Positions 22,478-30,284 of a DNA stretch of 37,517 bases are shown piece after piece. This DNA is from UBA3102 sp964413055. GTDB lineage: Bacteria; Bacillota; Desulfotomaculia; Desulfotomaculales; Pelotomaculaceae. Position 1 is the stretch's first letter; each line of letters begins with the position of its first letter. The DNA lies in assembly GCA_964413055.1 (NCBI GenBank), contig CAYPRB010000012.1:1-37517 (forward strand). The letters run 5' to 3'. A program made the position numbers and the translations under genes. A model generated the notes under the pieces. That model made no database searches. It was not told the origin of the DNA and was given only the letters and a program-made list of their open reading frames with translations.

Positions 22478-22860
22478 TGCTCGGGGTGGTTGCTGTAGAT
22501 GAAAGGCGTGGGTTGAGCGCGCATTTTAAGGCGCGGGAGTTTGCCTGCCGCTGCTGCGGCATGGTGCTGGTACACCCGGAGTTGGTGCGTAAACTGGAGG
22601 CCTTGCGGTACCTGCTCGGCGGGACGCCGGTTTTCATCAGCTCCGGCTACCGCTGTGCCGGCCACAATAAGGCGGTGGGCGGGGTGGAGCAGTCGTACCA
22701 TGTTTTCGGGATGGCGGCCGACATTCAGGTGGCGGGGACCGCTCCCGGCCGGTTGGCTGCCATGGCGGAAAAAGCCGGCTTCGACGGGATCGGCGTCTAC
22801 CGGGAGCAGGGATTTGTGCACGTGGATGTCAGGGGCTACCCGGCGCGATGGTCAGGGTGA
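22477..22860 (+). CDS. M15-family (M15_3) zinc peptidase, endolysin-like
   Basis: ATG 22477 follows AGGAGG at 8 bases. The 127-residue product is a minimal peptidase M15_3 domain: LSAHFKAREFACRCCG start, SSGYRCAGHNKAVGG, then SYHVFGMAADI with zinc ligands H75 and D82, and H115 in FVHVDVRG. Enzymes of this fold cut D-Ala or L-Ala/D-Glu bonds in peptidoglycan. It lacks a signal peptide and a wall-binding domain, so release may need the upstream YvrJ protein. A phage origin or a role in sporulation or germination is possible. Two Cys (C24, C26/C27) near the start are unusual for the size. Confidence 0.88.
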   Translation: MLGVVAVDERRGLSAHFKAREFACRCCGMVLVHPELVRKLEALRYLLGGTPVFISSGYRCAGHNKAVGGVEQSYHVFGMAADIQVAGTAPGRLAAMAEKAGFDGIGVYREQGFVHVDVRGYPARWSG

Positions 22861-22867
22861 GCAAAAC

Positions 22868-22900
22868 CTCTTTAGCTGCTTAAATTAAGCAGCTAAAGAG
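22868..22900 (+). terminator. Perfect 15-bp hairpin after the M15 peptidase gene
   Basis: CTCTTTAGCTGCTTA (22868-22882) and TAAGCAGCTAAAGAG (22886-22900) pair perfectly around AAT. There is no T run after it on either strand, so it is a hairpin end without a classic tail. It sits 7 bases after the stop codon. Confidence 0.65.
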
Positions 22901-22958
22901 ATGCGTCTCCAGTGGGGGTGGAGCATTATTGATTTGCGATTGGTTGGGGCTTCACTTG

Positions 22959-23468
22959 TCACTGGGGATTATACATCCCGTGTTGCTGCATGTAGTTAAA
23001 TATTCCTTCGCCGTGCTGCTGTTCTTCCTTTTGGATGTGTTGAAGTGCTTGGCGAACCGATGGATTTGCCGCTTCAAAAATGGCTGTGTCGTAGGTGCCG
23101 GATACAAATTTTTCGGTCATTAGCATATCAGTGCATAAGTTAGCATCTTCCTGGCTAGTCATTCCTGTTTGGGATTGGCTTTGCACCTGTTGTTGCACTT
23201 GCTGCTGAAAACCTTGATTGCCGCTTTGGACTTGCTGCTGCTGTTGAAAACCTTGGTTACCGCTCATGCCGGGTTGTTGTCCCTGAAGAAGCTGATTGAT
23301 GGTCTGGTAGTGCTGTTGTTCCTGAGCTGCATACTGATTGAAAATCTGTTTAAGTTGCGGGTCTTTAGCTTGTTGAGCGTAATTGGTATATTTTTGGATA
23401 CAAATCTCTTCGTGAATCTTTTGGTCCTCAAGGAGCGTTCTTTCCTTTTGAGTTAATTGCAATGTCAT
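22959..23468 (-). CDS. Spore coat protein, CotF-like
   Basis: I choose ATG 23468 (MTLQLTQKERTLLEDQKIH) because GGAGAGGTG lies 5-11 bases upstream; GTG 23477 touches that site. The 169-residue protein has two halves of the coat F (ferritin-like) domain: residues about 1-65 with HEEICIQKYTNYA and QYAAQEQQHYQTIN, and 107-165 with DMLMTEKFVSGTYDTA and HIQKEEQQHGEGI. Between them is a Gln/Gly-rich linker with two NQGFQQQ units. In this clade such proteins are part of the spore coat. It supports a spore-former and faces the M15 gene convergently. Confidence 0.88.
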   Translation of the reverse strand: MTLQLTQKERTLLEDQKIHEEICIQKYTNYAQQAKDPQLKQIFNQYAAQEQQHYQTINQLLQGQQPGMSGNQGFQQQQQVQSGNQGFQQQVQQQVQSQSQTGMTSQEDANLCTDMLMTEKFVSGTYDTAIFEAANPSVRQALQHIQKEEQQHGEGIFNYMQQHGMYNPQ

Positions 23469-23597
23469 CTTAATCACCTCTCCGAAATTATATTTTCCGA
23501 AAGGTGTCAGATTTATTCACAATTTACATTTCCACGGCGTCAAAAGAAAAAATCCGGCCGTTTGTTCCGGTGGCCGGATTTTTAACTGTTTTAATGT

Positions 23598-23685
23598 GGT
23601 GCCCGAGACCGGAATCGAACCGGTACGGTGATATCTCACCCCAGGATTTTAAGTCCTGTGCGTCTGCCTGTTCCGCCACTCGGGC
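23598..23685 (-). tRNA. tRNA-Leu (UAA)
   Basis: The minus strand folds as a class II tRNA of 88 bases with encoded CCA. The acceptor stem is GCCCGAG/CTCGGGC, the anticodon stem is CAGGA/TCCTG with loop CTTAAAA (anticodon TAA), there is a long variable arm (GGTGAGATATCACC), and the T arm has GGTTCGATTCC. The long variable arm and the anticodon agree on leucine. Confidence 0.97.
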
Positions 23686-23736
23686 TTATTATTCGAAGCT
23701 AACGCAAAGTTATTTTAGCATTTCAATACCTGTCTG

Positions 23737-24132
23737 TCAACAATCTGCCGTCCGTTCTGCGGGTAATTCCTCCGCGTTACCAAATAATTTTAGCAGGGCC
23801 CGGGCGGCGGCATCTTCAGGACTCTCTTCCCAAAATTCAAGGTTTGCACAGGTAAGACCCCAACGGCCTTTTTGCTTGTGGTAAGTAAGAGAAAAGTCGC
23901 TTGTGGTTCTGATTTTAATTTCGTATAGTAACCTGGTCAGGTGGGGAAGCCACACCAGATCGCCGACTTCGCGGAGGGAAAGAACCAGCTTCTTGTCCCT
24001 CTCGTGGCTGGGAATGATGGGTTCAATTATTTCTTCGGTGCCGGTTTCATCGATAATTATGGTCAGGTCGCCGACTTTTGGTTCCCAGGGAAGGTATTTT
24101 GCCAAGTTTTTGGCCAGTTCGACGCTAATCAT
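23737..24132 (-). CDS. Hypothetical protein, 131 residues
   Basis: The product starts MISVELAKNLAKYLPWEPKVGD and has no signal peptide or membrane segment. It is acidic, with WLPHLTRLLYEIKIR in the middle and a C-terminal helix (EDAAARALLKLFG). I do not recognise a domain; the pattern of a beta-rich core between helices would suit a small cytosolic protein. The ribosome binding site (AAGGCGGG) is moderate. It lies 52 bp upstream of the tRNA-Leu on the same strand, so the two might share a transcript. Confidence 0.7.
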   Translation of the reverse strand: MISVELAKNLAKYLPWEPKVGDLTIIIDETGTEEIIEPIIPSHERDKKLVLSLREVGDLVWLPHLTRLLYEIKIRTTSDFSLTYHKQKGRWGLTCANLEFWEESPEDAAARALLKLFGNAEELPAERTADC

Positions 24133-24321
24133 ATTATTCCCGCCTTGTTACACAATGGTTTTATAAGCTTTATTTCATCATGATACATAAAATTCCTGCT
24201 GCCAAGCGGTTATTCTTTGCGGCGGTATTATTTCTGCCGGGTATTTTTTTAATCCCTCTGGTGTGAACAGTTTACTTTTGCTATTATTTAAGATGATGAA
24301 ACAAATGGGAGGTGAGAGGGT

Positions 24322-25470
24322 TTGCTTAATAACTGGAGGAGGACATTTGTATTTGTTGTGGTGGCGGCATTTGTGGCCGGCATCGTGTTTACCGGAGGTT
24401 GTTACCTGGTGACTGATTTATTTCCTCAAAAAGAGGATTCCGGCGGCGGTCTGGCCAATGCGGAGCTGCTTCCCGGCGTGGGTTCCGGAGCCATTGCCGA
24501 TGTAGTAACCAAGACCAGTCCTGCCGTGGTGAAAATATCTGCCACAGTGAGTTCTTCCGGTAGTACCAACCCTTTTTTTAACGATCCGTTTTTCCGTCAA
24601 TTCTTCGGGGCGCCGTTCGTTCCAAAACAACAGCAGGAAGAAGGGCTGGGGTCAGGCTTTATCATATCTAAAGACGGTTATATCCTTACCAATGAGCACG
24701 TCATTGACCAGGCTGATGAAATCACCGTGACGATCATTGGTTTTGAAAAAGAACTGCCGGCAACGGTTGTAGGTGCGGATTACGATCTGGATCTGGCCCT
24801 GTTGAAGGTGAACGTGGAGCGGGAGCTTCCTTTCCTTGAGCTGGGAGATTCCGACCAGATCAGGGCGGGTAACTGGGTCATAGCCATAGGTAACCCCTAC
24901 GGGCTGGACCATACGGTGACCACCGGTGTGATCAGTGCCAAGGGACGGCCCATCAATGTCCAGGACCGTCATTACGAAAACCTGCTTCAAACCGATGCTT
25001 CCATTAACCCCGGTAACAGCGGCGGGCCGCTTTTAAACTTGAACGGCGAAGTGGTCGGAATCAATACCGCCATTAACGCCCAGGCTCAGGGAATCGGTTT
25101 TGCCATCCCGACCAGTACGGTGAAGCGGGTGCTTGAAGACTTAAAAAGCAATGTTGGCAACGTCCGTCCGTGGATTGGGGTACAGATTCGTTCCGTAGAC
25201 GAAAATATTGCCCGCTACCTGGGTCTGTATAAAGCTGAAGGAGCCCTGGTAGTCGGCGTGGTGCCGGACGGCCCCGCGGAAAAAGCCGGCCTGGAACAAT
25301 GGGACGTGGTCGTTGAGTTTAACGGGGAAGAAATCAAAGACGCCGATAAACTGGTGGAGGAAATCAATGCGGTTGAGATCGGAGACAAGGTAAAAGCTTT
25401 GATTGTGCGCAACCGCCAGGTCGTTACGGTAAACATCGTGGTTACCGAGAAACCTGTGAATATCAGATAG
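24322..25470 (+). CDS. HtrA/DegP-type serine protease (S1C) with one PDZ domain
   Basis: A 382-residue membrane-anchored protease. TTG 24322 follows GGGAGGTG at about 7 bases. One hydrophobic segment (about 8-28, ending FTGGC, a possible lipobox) anchors it. The triad is H126 (LTNEHVID), D157 (YDLDLALLKV) and S233 (INPGNSGGPLLN). A PDZ domain covers about 285-375 (PWIGVQIRS start). Such enzymes remove misfolded proteins outside the membrane, often under CssRS-type stress control. No regulator is beside it. A Phe-rich loop at 84-100 is like the LA loop of the family. Confidence 0.93.
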   Translation: MLNNWRRTFVFVVVAAFVAGIVFTGGCYLVTDLFPQKEDSGGGLANAELLPGVGSGAIADVVTKTSPAVVKISATVSSSGSTNPFFNDPFFRQFFGAPFVPKQQQEEGLGSGFIISKDGYILTNEHVIDQADEITVTIIGFEKELPATVVGADYDLDLALLKVNVERELPFLELGDSDQIRAGNWVIAIGNPYGLDHTVTTGVISAKGRPINVQDRHYENLLQTDASINPGNSGGPLLNLNGEVVGINTAINAQAQGIGFAIPTSTVKRVLEDLKSNVGNVRPWIGVQIRSVDENIARYLGLYKAEGALVVGVVPDGPAEKAGLEQWDVVVEFNGEEIKDADKLVEEINAVEIGDKVKALIVRNRQVVTVNIVVTEKPVNIR

Positions 25471-25506
25471 AACTGGTATGAAAATAAAATTTATTGAAAA
25501 TTTTGC

Positions 25507-25801
25507 TTGCGTAAAACGTTCAGAAATGGTACTATATTCTTAAAATAGTACAGTTCATACTATCCAATTTGGTAATTTAGTTCTATTATAGAACAAATAT
25601 TTAATAATTAAGTGGTATGAATATTGCTTAATATATTATTGTGCTTGTAATTTGATTTAATCAAAGAATTTTTAAAATTTTTAAATATGACTCTACAGTT
25701 TTGTTGTAGAGTTGTATTCCCTCTCGCAGCCATTAACATGGTTGTGAAAAACCCAAATCCTTTGTCTTATGCCCCGTTTTAAAAAAGGGGCCTTTTTTTT
25801 G
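25507..25801 (+). ncRNA. Candidate small RNA with own promoter and terminator
   Basis: In the 333-bp gap after htrA, TTGCGT (25507-25512) and TACTAT (25530-25535) are 17 bp apart, and an intrinsic terminator ends at 25801. The transcript would be about 260 bases. Inside are a palindrome overlapping the -10 (GTACTAT at 25529-25535 / ATAGTAC at 25545-25551), GTTCTATTATAGAAC (25580-25594), TTCATAC (25554-25560)/GTATGAA (25615-25621), and CTCTACA (25691-25697)/TGTAGAG (25705-25711). No frame has a ribosome binding site. It could equally be a long 3' region of htrA. Confidence 0.4.
25771..25801 (+). terminator. Intrinsic terminator after htrA / candidate small RNA
   Basis: GCCCC (25771-25775) pairs with GGGGC (25787-25791), with T/A pairs inside the loop, followed by CTTTTTTTT. 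It works on the plus strand, 300 bases after the htrA stop and just before the end of the convergent glcF gene. Confidence 0.8.
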
Positions 25802-25803
25802 TC

Positions 25804-27018
25804 TTAAGAGGTAATTCCCAGGCTTGCGGCCAGCAGTTGGACCACGGAGACAACCTCTATCCCGGCGCCGTGTTTTAAAAGACCGTGGCGCAATTGCATG
25901 ATGCAGTTGGGGCACAAGGTGGCCGCCGTTTCCGCGCCGGTTTTTTTCAGGTTAGAGATTTTTTTATCAAGGATGGCCATGCCGGTATCATAATGATGCA
26001 GGACAAAAGCGCCGCCCCCGCCGCAGCATTCGGCGGCGCCGGGCATTTCTCTGAATTCGGTGCAGATACGCCGCAGCAAGTTTCTGGGGGCGGCGGTAAT
26101 GGACTGGGCATTTGCCAGGTGGCAGGGGTCGTGGTAGGTCACTATTTTGTTAACGGGTTTAAAGTCAAGCTTGGTTACTTCCATCAGGTTAACCAGCAAT
26201 TCGGATAAATCACATACCTTGATCCCGCTGCCGCCATTTTGCGGAAAACTCTCTTTAAGGGTTGCGGTGCAGGAGGCGCAGTCGGAAACTACCACTTTTA
26301 CGCCAAGCCGGCGGAAGGCTTCCAGGTTGGCGGCGGCCATGTGCGCGGCGGTTTTTTCCGCACCGGCCGCGAGCTGCGGGAGGCCGCAGCACTTCAAATC
26401 CTGCGGTAAAACGACTTCGCAACCCAGTCGTGCGAGGACGGCCACGGTATTTCTTGCGGTATCGGGAAACAGGAAGTTGGTGGCGCAGCCGAGAAAATAT
26501 CCCACCCGCATTTTAGCCTTGCCGGAAGCGGGAGTGTGTGCGGGAAGTGAGGCACGGGCCGGGCGGCGGGGTAGTCTGCCGGGCAGGGAAAGTGCGGGCG
26601 GCAGCAGGTTCAAGGAGACGGCGGGTTCTAAAAGCCCCTGGCAGTGCCTGAAAAGGGAGACGGAAAAGCTAAGCCGGGCGGGGGAGGGCCAGATCTGATT
26701 GTAAAACAGTTTTTTAAGCTGGGAAGGCGATTTTTTCGCCGCCAGGGCGCGGGCTGCCGTCACGAGCTCGTGTACCGGTACGGCGGAAGGACATTCCACC
26801 GTGCAAGCCCGGCAGAGCAGGCAGTGGGAAAGCAGGGAGGCGGCCTCGTCATCGGCCTTGATTGCACCGCTGAAAAGTAGGTGGGCCAGAAAAACTTTGC
26901 TGCGCGGCGAGACGGTTTCAGTACGGATTTCTTTGAAGACGGGGCAAACCGACCGGCACTGACCGCAGCGCACGCAGCGCAGATGGTATTCTTGCAAAAC
27001 GGCCGGTACTTCAGACAA
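25804..27018 (-). CDS. glcF: Glycolate oxidase iron-sulfur subunit-like (GlcF)
   Basis: A 404-residue protein with two [4Fe-4S] motifs, CVRCGQCRSVCP (C15, C18, C21, C25) and CLLCRACTVECP (C66, C69, C72, C76), then two CCG domains (KCCGLPQ near 225 and DPCHLAN...ECCGGGG near 308-340) typical of GlcF/LldE/HdrB. It should pass electrons from the FAD subunit GlcD to quinone or another carrier. It overlaps glcD by 8 bp. There is no GlcE, so this is the two-gene form common in Firmicutes, where the true substrate may be glycolate, lactate or another 2-hydroxy acid. Confidence 0.9.
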   Translation of the reverse strand: MSEVPAVLQEYHLRCVRCGQCRSVCPVFKEIRTETVSPRSKVFLAHLLFSGAIKADDEAASLLSHCLLCRACTVECPSAVPVHELVTAARALAAKKSPSQLKKLFYNQIWPSPARLSFSVSLFRHCQGLLEPAVSLNLLPPALSLPGRLPRRPARASLPAHTPASGKAKMRVGYFLGCATNFLFPDTARNTVAVLARLGCEVVLPQDLKCCGLPQLAAGAEKTAAHMAAANLEAFRRLGVKVVVSDCASCTATLKESFPQNGGSGIKVCDLSELLVNLMEVTKLDFKPVNKIVTYHDPCHLANAQSITAAPRNLLRRICTEFREMPGAAECCGGGGAFVLHHYDTGMAILDKKISNLKKTGAETAATLCPNCIMQLRHGLLKHGAGIEVVSVVQLLAASLGITS

Positions 27019-28438
27019 TTGTTCCCACCTCCCCGGGGGGCAGTAATTTGCCCGGGTTCATAATATTTTTCGGGTCCAGGGTGGCTTTGATTTGTCTCAT
27101 GATCTCAGCGGCTGTACCGTGCTCGTCCACCGCGTACTGGTTTCTGACCGCTCCCACACCGTGCTCGCCGGTGGTGGAGCCGCCAAGTTCGATCGCCAGG
27201 CGGTGTATGGCATCCACCAGCGCGTTTGCCCGGGCCACTTCTTCCGGGTTGTCCAGGTTGATTACCGGTGCTGTATGGATATTCCCGTCGCCGATATGGC
27301 CGTAGTTCACCACCGTGATTGCGTACTGCCGGCCCAGTTCTTTGATCCGGCGCAGGGCTTCCGTCACCCGGTTGAGGGGTACGCTGATATCTTCTCCCGC
27401 AAAAATTCTGCTGCCGCCCGGGCGCAGCCTGGCCGCGGCCACGGCCACCACGCTCCGTCCCCGCCAGAGTTCGGCCATGCGTTCCGGTGCGGTGGACCAC
27501 TCCACGCGGGAGGCCCTTTTTTCAACAATCCCGACTATTTTTTGTCCTTCCCAGGCTACCCCGGCCGGGTTGCCGTTTACTTCGAAGATCAGTATCGCTT
27601 CGGCATCGGGGAGGTTGATGGCCGGGTTGTATAAGTTGACGGCGTGAATGGCGGACGAGTCGAGAATTTCGATTCCGGAGGGCAGGATGCCGGCCTGGTA
27701 GACGTCGAGTACGGCCGCCGGTGCTGCTTCCAGGTCGGTGAAAACGGCCATGGCCAGGCCGCGCGCTTGCGGGCGGGGCCATACCCGTAAACGGATCCTG
27801 GTGATTACCCCGAGAATGCCTTCCGAGCCGACGAACAGTTTGGTTAAATTCAACCCGGAAACGTTTTTCAACGCCCGGCAATTGACGCCGCCGGTTTCAA
27901 TGATCCTGCCGTCGGGGAGTACTACCTCCAGGCCGAGGACATATTGCTCGGTGGTGCCGTATTTAACGGCCCGTAACCCGCTGGAATTATTGGCCACCAT
28001 CCCGCCGAGCGTGCACATGCGGGTGCTGCCGGGGTCCGGCGGGAAAAAGAGGCCGAAGCCGGCCAGGTGTTCGTTCAGCCGGTAGTGGACCACTCCCGGG
28101 CGGGCGAATACCTGCATGTTTTCTGTATCCACCTCTTCAACGGTATCCCAGGAAGAGAAGTCCAGCACGATGCCACCTCTGACGGCCAGACAGCCGCAGG
28201 TTTCGCCGCTGCCCGCCCCCCTGGGGACGACCGGGATGCCGTGTTCCGCCGCCAGCTTCACCGTGGCGGACACTTCCGCCGTGGAGCGGGGCAGCACTAC
28301 CGCATCGGGAATGAAATTGTGAAAACGGGCGTAAAAAGAACTGTCGTAGCTGTACATCCTTTTTTCCAGGGATCCGGTCAGCATGCGTCCGGCCGGGTAT
28401 ATTTCTTTAAGTCCGGCGTTAATTTTTTTTATAACCAA
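27011..28438 (-). CDS. glcD: FAD-linked 2-hydroxyacid oxidase subunit (GlcD-like)
   Basis: A 475-residue FAD_binding_4 / FAD-oxidase_C protein. The PP-loop VPRGAGSG is at 72-78, GGMVANNSSGLRAVKYG binds the FAD pyrophosphate, and the C-terminal NYGHIGDGNIH and GSTTGEHGVGAVR hold the substrate-site His and Glu. Length and motifs fit GlcD/D-lactate dehydrogenase. It oxidises a 2-hydroxy acid to a 2-oxo acid and gives electrons to GlcF, whose gene overlaps its end. The operon is glcD-glcF only, read leftward. Confidence 0.92.
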   Translation of the reverse strand: MVIKKINAGLKEIYPAGRMLTGSLEKRMYSYDSSFYARFHNFIPDAVVLPRSTAEVSATVKLAAEHGIPVVPRGAGSGETCGCLAVRGGIVLDFSSWDTVEEVDTENMQVFARPGVVHYRLNEHLAGFGLFFPPDPGSTRMCTLGGMVANNSSGLRAVKYGTTEQYVLGLEVVLPDGRIIETGGVNCRALKNVSGLNLTKLFVGSEGILGVITRIRLRVWPRPQARGLAMAVFTDLEAAPAAVLDVYQAGILPSGIEILDSSAIHAVNLYNPAINLPDAEAILIFEVNGNPAGVAWEGQKIVGIVEKRASRVEWSTAPERMAELWRGRSVVAVAAARLRPGGSRIFAGEDISVPLNRVTEALRRIKELGRQYAITVVNYGHIGDGNIHTAPVINLDNPEEVARANALVDAIHRLAIELGGSTTGEHGVGAVRNQYAVDEHGTAAEIMRQIKATLDPKNIMNPGKLLPPGEVGTIV

Positions 28439-28474
28439 AACAGACCTCCCGTTGAATGCAGTTTAATGAATTAA

Positions 28475-29758
28475 TTACTTGTTCTCATAGCGGCGCATGA
28501 GTTCCTCCCGGGTGATAACCACGTATTTCGGCGTGAGTTCTTCCCGGTAGCGCCGCAAGCTTTGATGGCCGCCGGGATGGAAAAGAGCCAGGAGAAATTT
28601 TTCGTAATAACGGGTGAGCTTGGAAAAAAGACCGGGTTTTAAGTCGTACGTGGTAAAGCCGAGGCGTTTGGTCCCGCGGTGCAAAAGAGTGATTCCGATG
28701 AGTGCCTTGACCCGGTGGTATTCTTTTTCACTGTGCAACAGGCGGGCCAGGGCCGGTAAACCTTTTTGTATTTCCCGCAGTGCGGTTATGGCCATGCGTT
28801 CCGTGGTGGTGTTTTCACCGGCCAGGCTTCTAAGCCGTTCGTTGTTGAGGTGCAGCTCCAGGTAACGGTCGCCGCGGCGCAAAACGGTACCGTCCGGCAG
28901 CTTCCAGTCTTTACCGCGGTAGCGGCGCAAGGCGGTTCTCCAGACCGAGGCGCTGCCTTCTTCGATTTCTTTGATTCCCATCAGCATACGAAGGAACTTT
29001 TCCGTAAAACTCCAAAGTCCGCGCGCGCAATTTTTTACCCCGGTCCGGCGGGTCCCGGCCGTTATTATTTCTTCCAGGGGCACTACCCGCAGCCCTTTAC
29101 GGCTCAATTCCTCGAGAATGCCGGGTAGTGCCGCCACTACCCGGGCGGGACTTCCCTTTGCGGAGCAGGGGGTGGAGTCACTGTCGTGAAAAATCAGAAT
29201 GGAGCCGTCCTTGACTCTCCCCAGAGCCGTGCGGGCGATGCTTTTCGAGGTGGCTCTTTTAGTCCAGTCCCAGTTCATGTAAGTCCAGAGTACGAGTTTA
29301 TATCTCTTCAGCCGGCAGTAAATGATAGTAACAAGATTAAACAGGCCCCATGGCGGCCGGCAAAAACGAATATTTTGACCGGTCAAGGCTTCCAGGGTTT
29401 GTTCCGCTGCGGTTATTTCTTTGGTGGTACCTCCGGGGCCAAGCAGCCAGGCGGCCTTGTGATTGAAACCGTGATTACCGATTTCGTGACCCGCCCGGGC
29501 GATGCTGCTGGTTAGTTCCGGGTAAGCCTTGGCCTTGGAACCAATCATAAAAAAACATGCTTTTACCCGGTAACGTTCCAGGATATCCAGGATTTGCGGT
29601 GTATAACGGGGGTCCGGTCCATCATCAAAAGTTATGGCCACCATGCGGTTGCCTGCGGGGGCCCGGGATACGGCACCTATATGTCCCAGGCGGAGTAATA
29701 TTGTGGGCAGGATATTGTAAACCAAAAAAATAAGGAATAATAATTGAAGAAAGGACAT
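28475..29758 (-). CDS. Polysaccharide deacetylase (NodB homology) with C-terminal extension
   Basis: I place the start at ATG 29758 (MSFLQLLFL), which begins the membrane anchor; ATG 29782 would add 8 residues and neither has a clear ribosome site. The 427-residue product has one N-terminal membrane segment, then a NodB domain with TFDDGPDPRYTP (D45/D46), NHGFNH (H96, H100), RPPWG and LIFHDSD, so the metal triad and catalytic residues are kept. It should remove acetyl groups from peptidoglycan or another surface glycan. The last 190 residues (from about 230) are basic and match no domain I know; such tails can hold a lipid-binding or YkoP-like module. Confidence 0.88.
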   Translation of the reverse strand: MSFLQLLFLIFLVYNILPTILLRLGHIGAVSRAPAGNRMVAITFDDGPDPRYTPQILDILERYRVKACFFMIGSKAKAYPELTSSIARAGHEIGNHGFNHKAAWLLGPGGTTKEITAAEQTLEALTGQNIRFCRPPWGLFNLVTIIYCRLKRYKLVLWTYMNWDWTKRATSKSIARTALGRVKDGSILIFHDSDSTPCSAKGSPARVVAALPGILEELSRKGLRVVPLEEIITAGTRRTGVKNCARGLWSFTEKFLRMLMGIKEIEEGSASVWRTALRRYRGKDWKLPDGTVLRRGDRYLELHLNNERLRSLAGENTTTERMAITALREIQKGLPALARLLHSEKEYHRVKALIGITLLHRGTKRLGFTTYDLKPGLFSKLTRYYEKFLLALFHPGGHQSLRRYREELTPKYVVITREELMRRYENK

Positions 29759-29935
29759 GTTCCAATTTGCCCCCCGGTGCATGCTGCCAGGAAAAGCAGT
29801 GCTAAAAGTTCCAGTGCTTTCCTGGAAGAAACAAGCGCTTTTAATTCCCCCGGTTCGAATTTTGATCTATTATACACGATTACCGCCGGATATGACCAGT
29901 GCTGGCAATAAACAATGCATTTTAAAAAATTATAG

Positions 29936-29983
29936 TTGATTTTTTTATGCCGGGCGGTATAATTTATTTGAGAATGGTTCTCT
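29936..29983 (+). promoter_or_regulatory. feoAB promoter with Fur-like box at the start site
   Basis: TTGATT (29936-29941) and TATAAT (29958-29963) are 16 bp apart. Right after the -10, at 29969-29983, TGAGAATGGTTCTCT fits the 7-1-7 Fur pattern (TGAGAAT, N, then the matching half). Its position over the start site suits iron-dependent repression. The gene behind it encodes FeoA. Confidence 0.8.
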
Positions 29984-30026
29984 TTATCGATATGGTTTGG
30001 TTTTATTATCCTGAGGAGGTAGGGCG

Positions 30027-30245
30027 GTGACTCTGGATCAGGTGCGCAAGGGGCAGGTGGTGCGGATTGTTGGGATGCCGAATGAAATATTCCGGGTTCG
30101 TGCCATCCGTTTCGGTATTTCAGAGGGTTCGGTGGTGCTCTGCCGGGAGGTTGTGCCCGCCGGACCGGTAGTGGTGTCCTTGAACAGACAAGAGATCGCC
30201 ATCGGCAGAAGTCTGGCCAGGATTATTTTTGTAGAACCGTGTTAA
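30027..30245 (+). CDS. feoA: Ferrous iron transport protein A
   Basis: The 72-residue SH3-like FeoA protein starts at GTG 30027 behind GAGGAGG. It has the family core VRIVGMPNEIFRVRAIRFGI and a final ALGR/SLAR-type segment (EIAIGRSLARIIFVE). FeoA aids the FeoB pump at the cytosolic face of the membrane. It is first in the feoAB operon, 39 bp before feoB, and behind a Fur-like box, so expression should rise when iron is low. Confidence 0.92.
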   Translation: MTLDQVRKGQVVRIVGMPNEIFRVRAIRFGISEGSVVLCREVVPAGPVVVSLNRQEIAIGRSLARIIFVEPC

Positions 30246-30284
30246 TATGCCCGAAGCTGAATATATATTGCAGGCGGTGAGCAT

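Noticed and set aside
23169..23456. Leu-rich plus-strand frame opposite the CotF-like gene
   Set aside because: The Leu-rich sequence is the complement of Gln-rich codons (CAG/CAA) in the coat protein linker, so it is a shadow.
25687..25782. A 31-residue frame inside the htrA-glcF gap
   Set aside because: It has no ribosome binding site, runs through a hairpin and into the terminator, and has no recognisable features.
27092..28474. Long plus-strand frames opposite glcD
   Set aside because: They are mirror frames of a GC-rich gene: no ribosome sites, poor composition, and glcD carries all family motifs.
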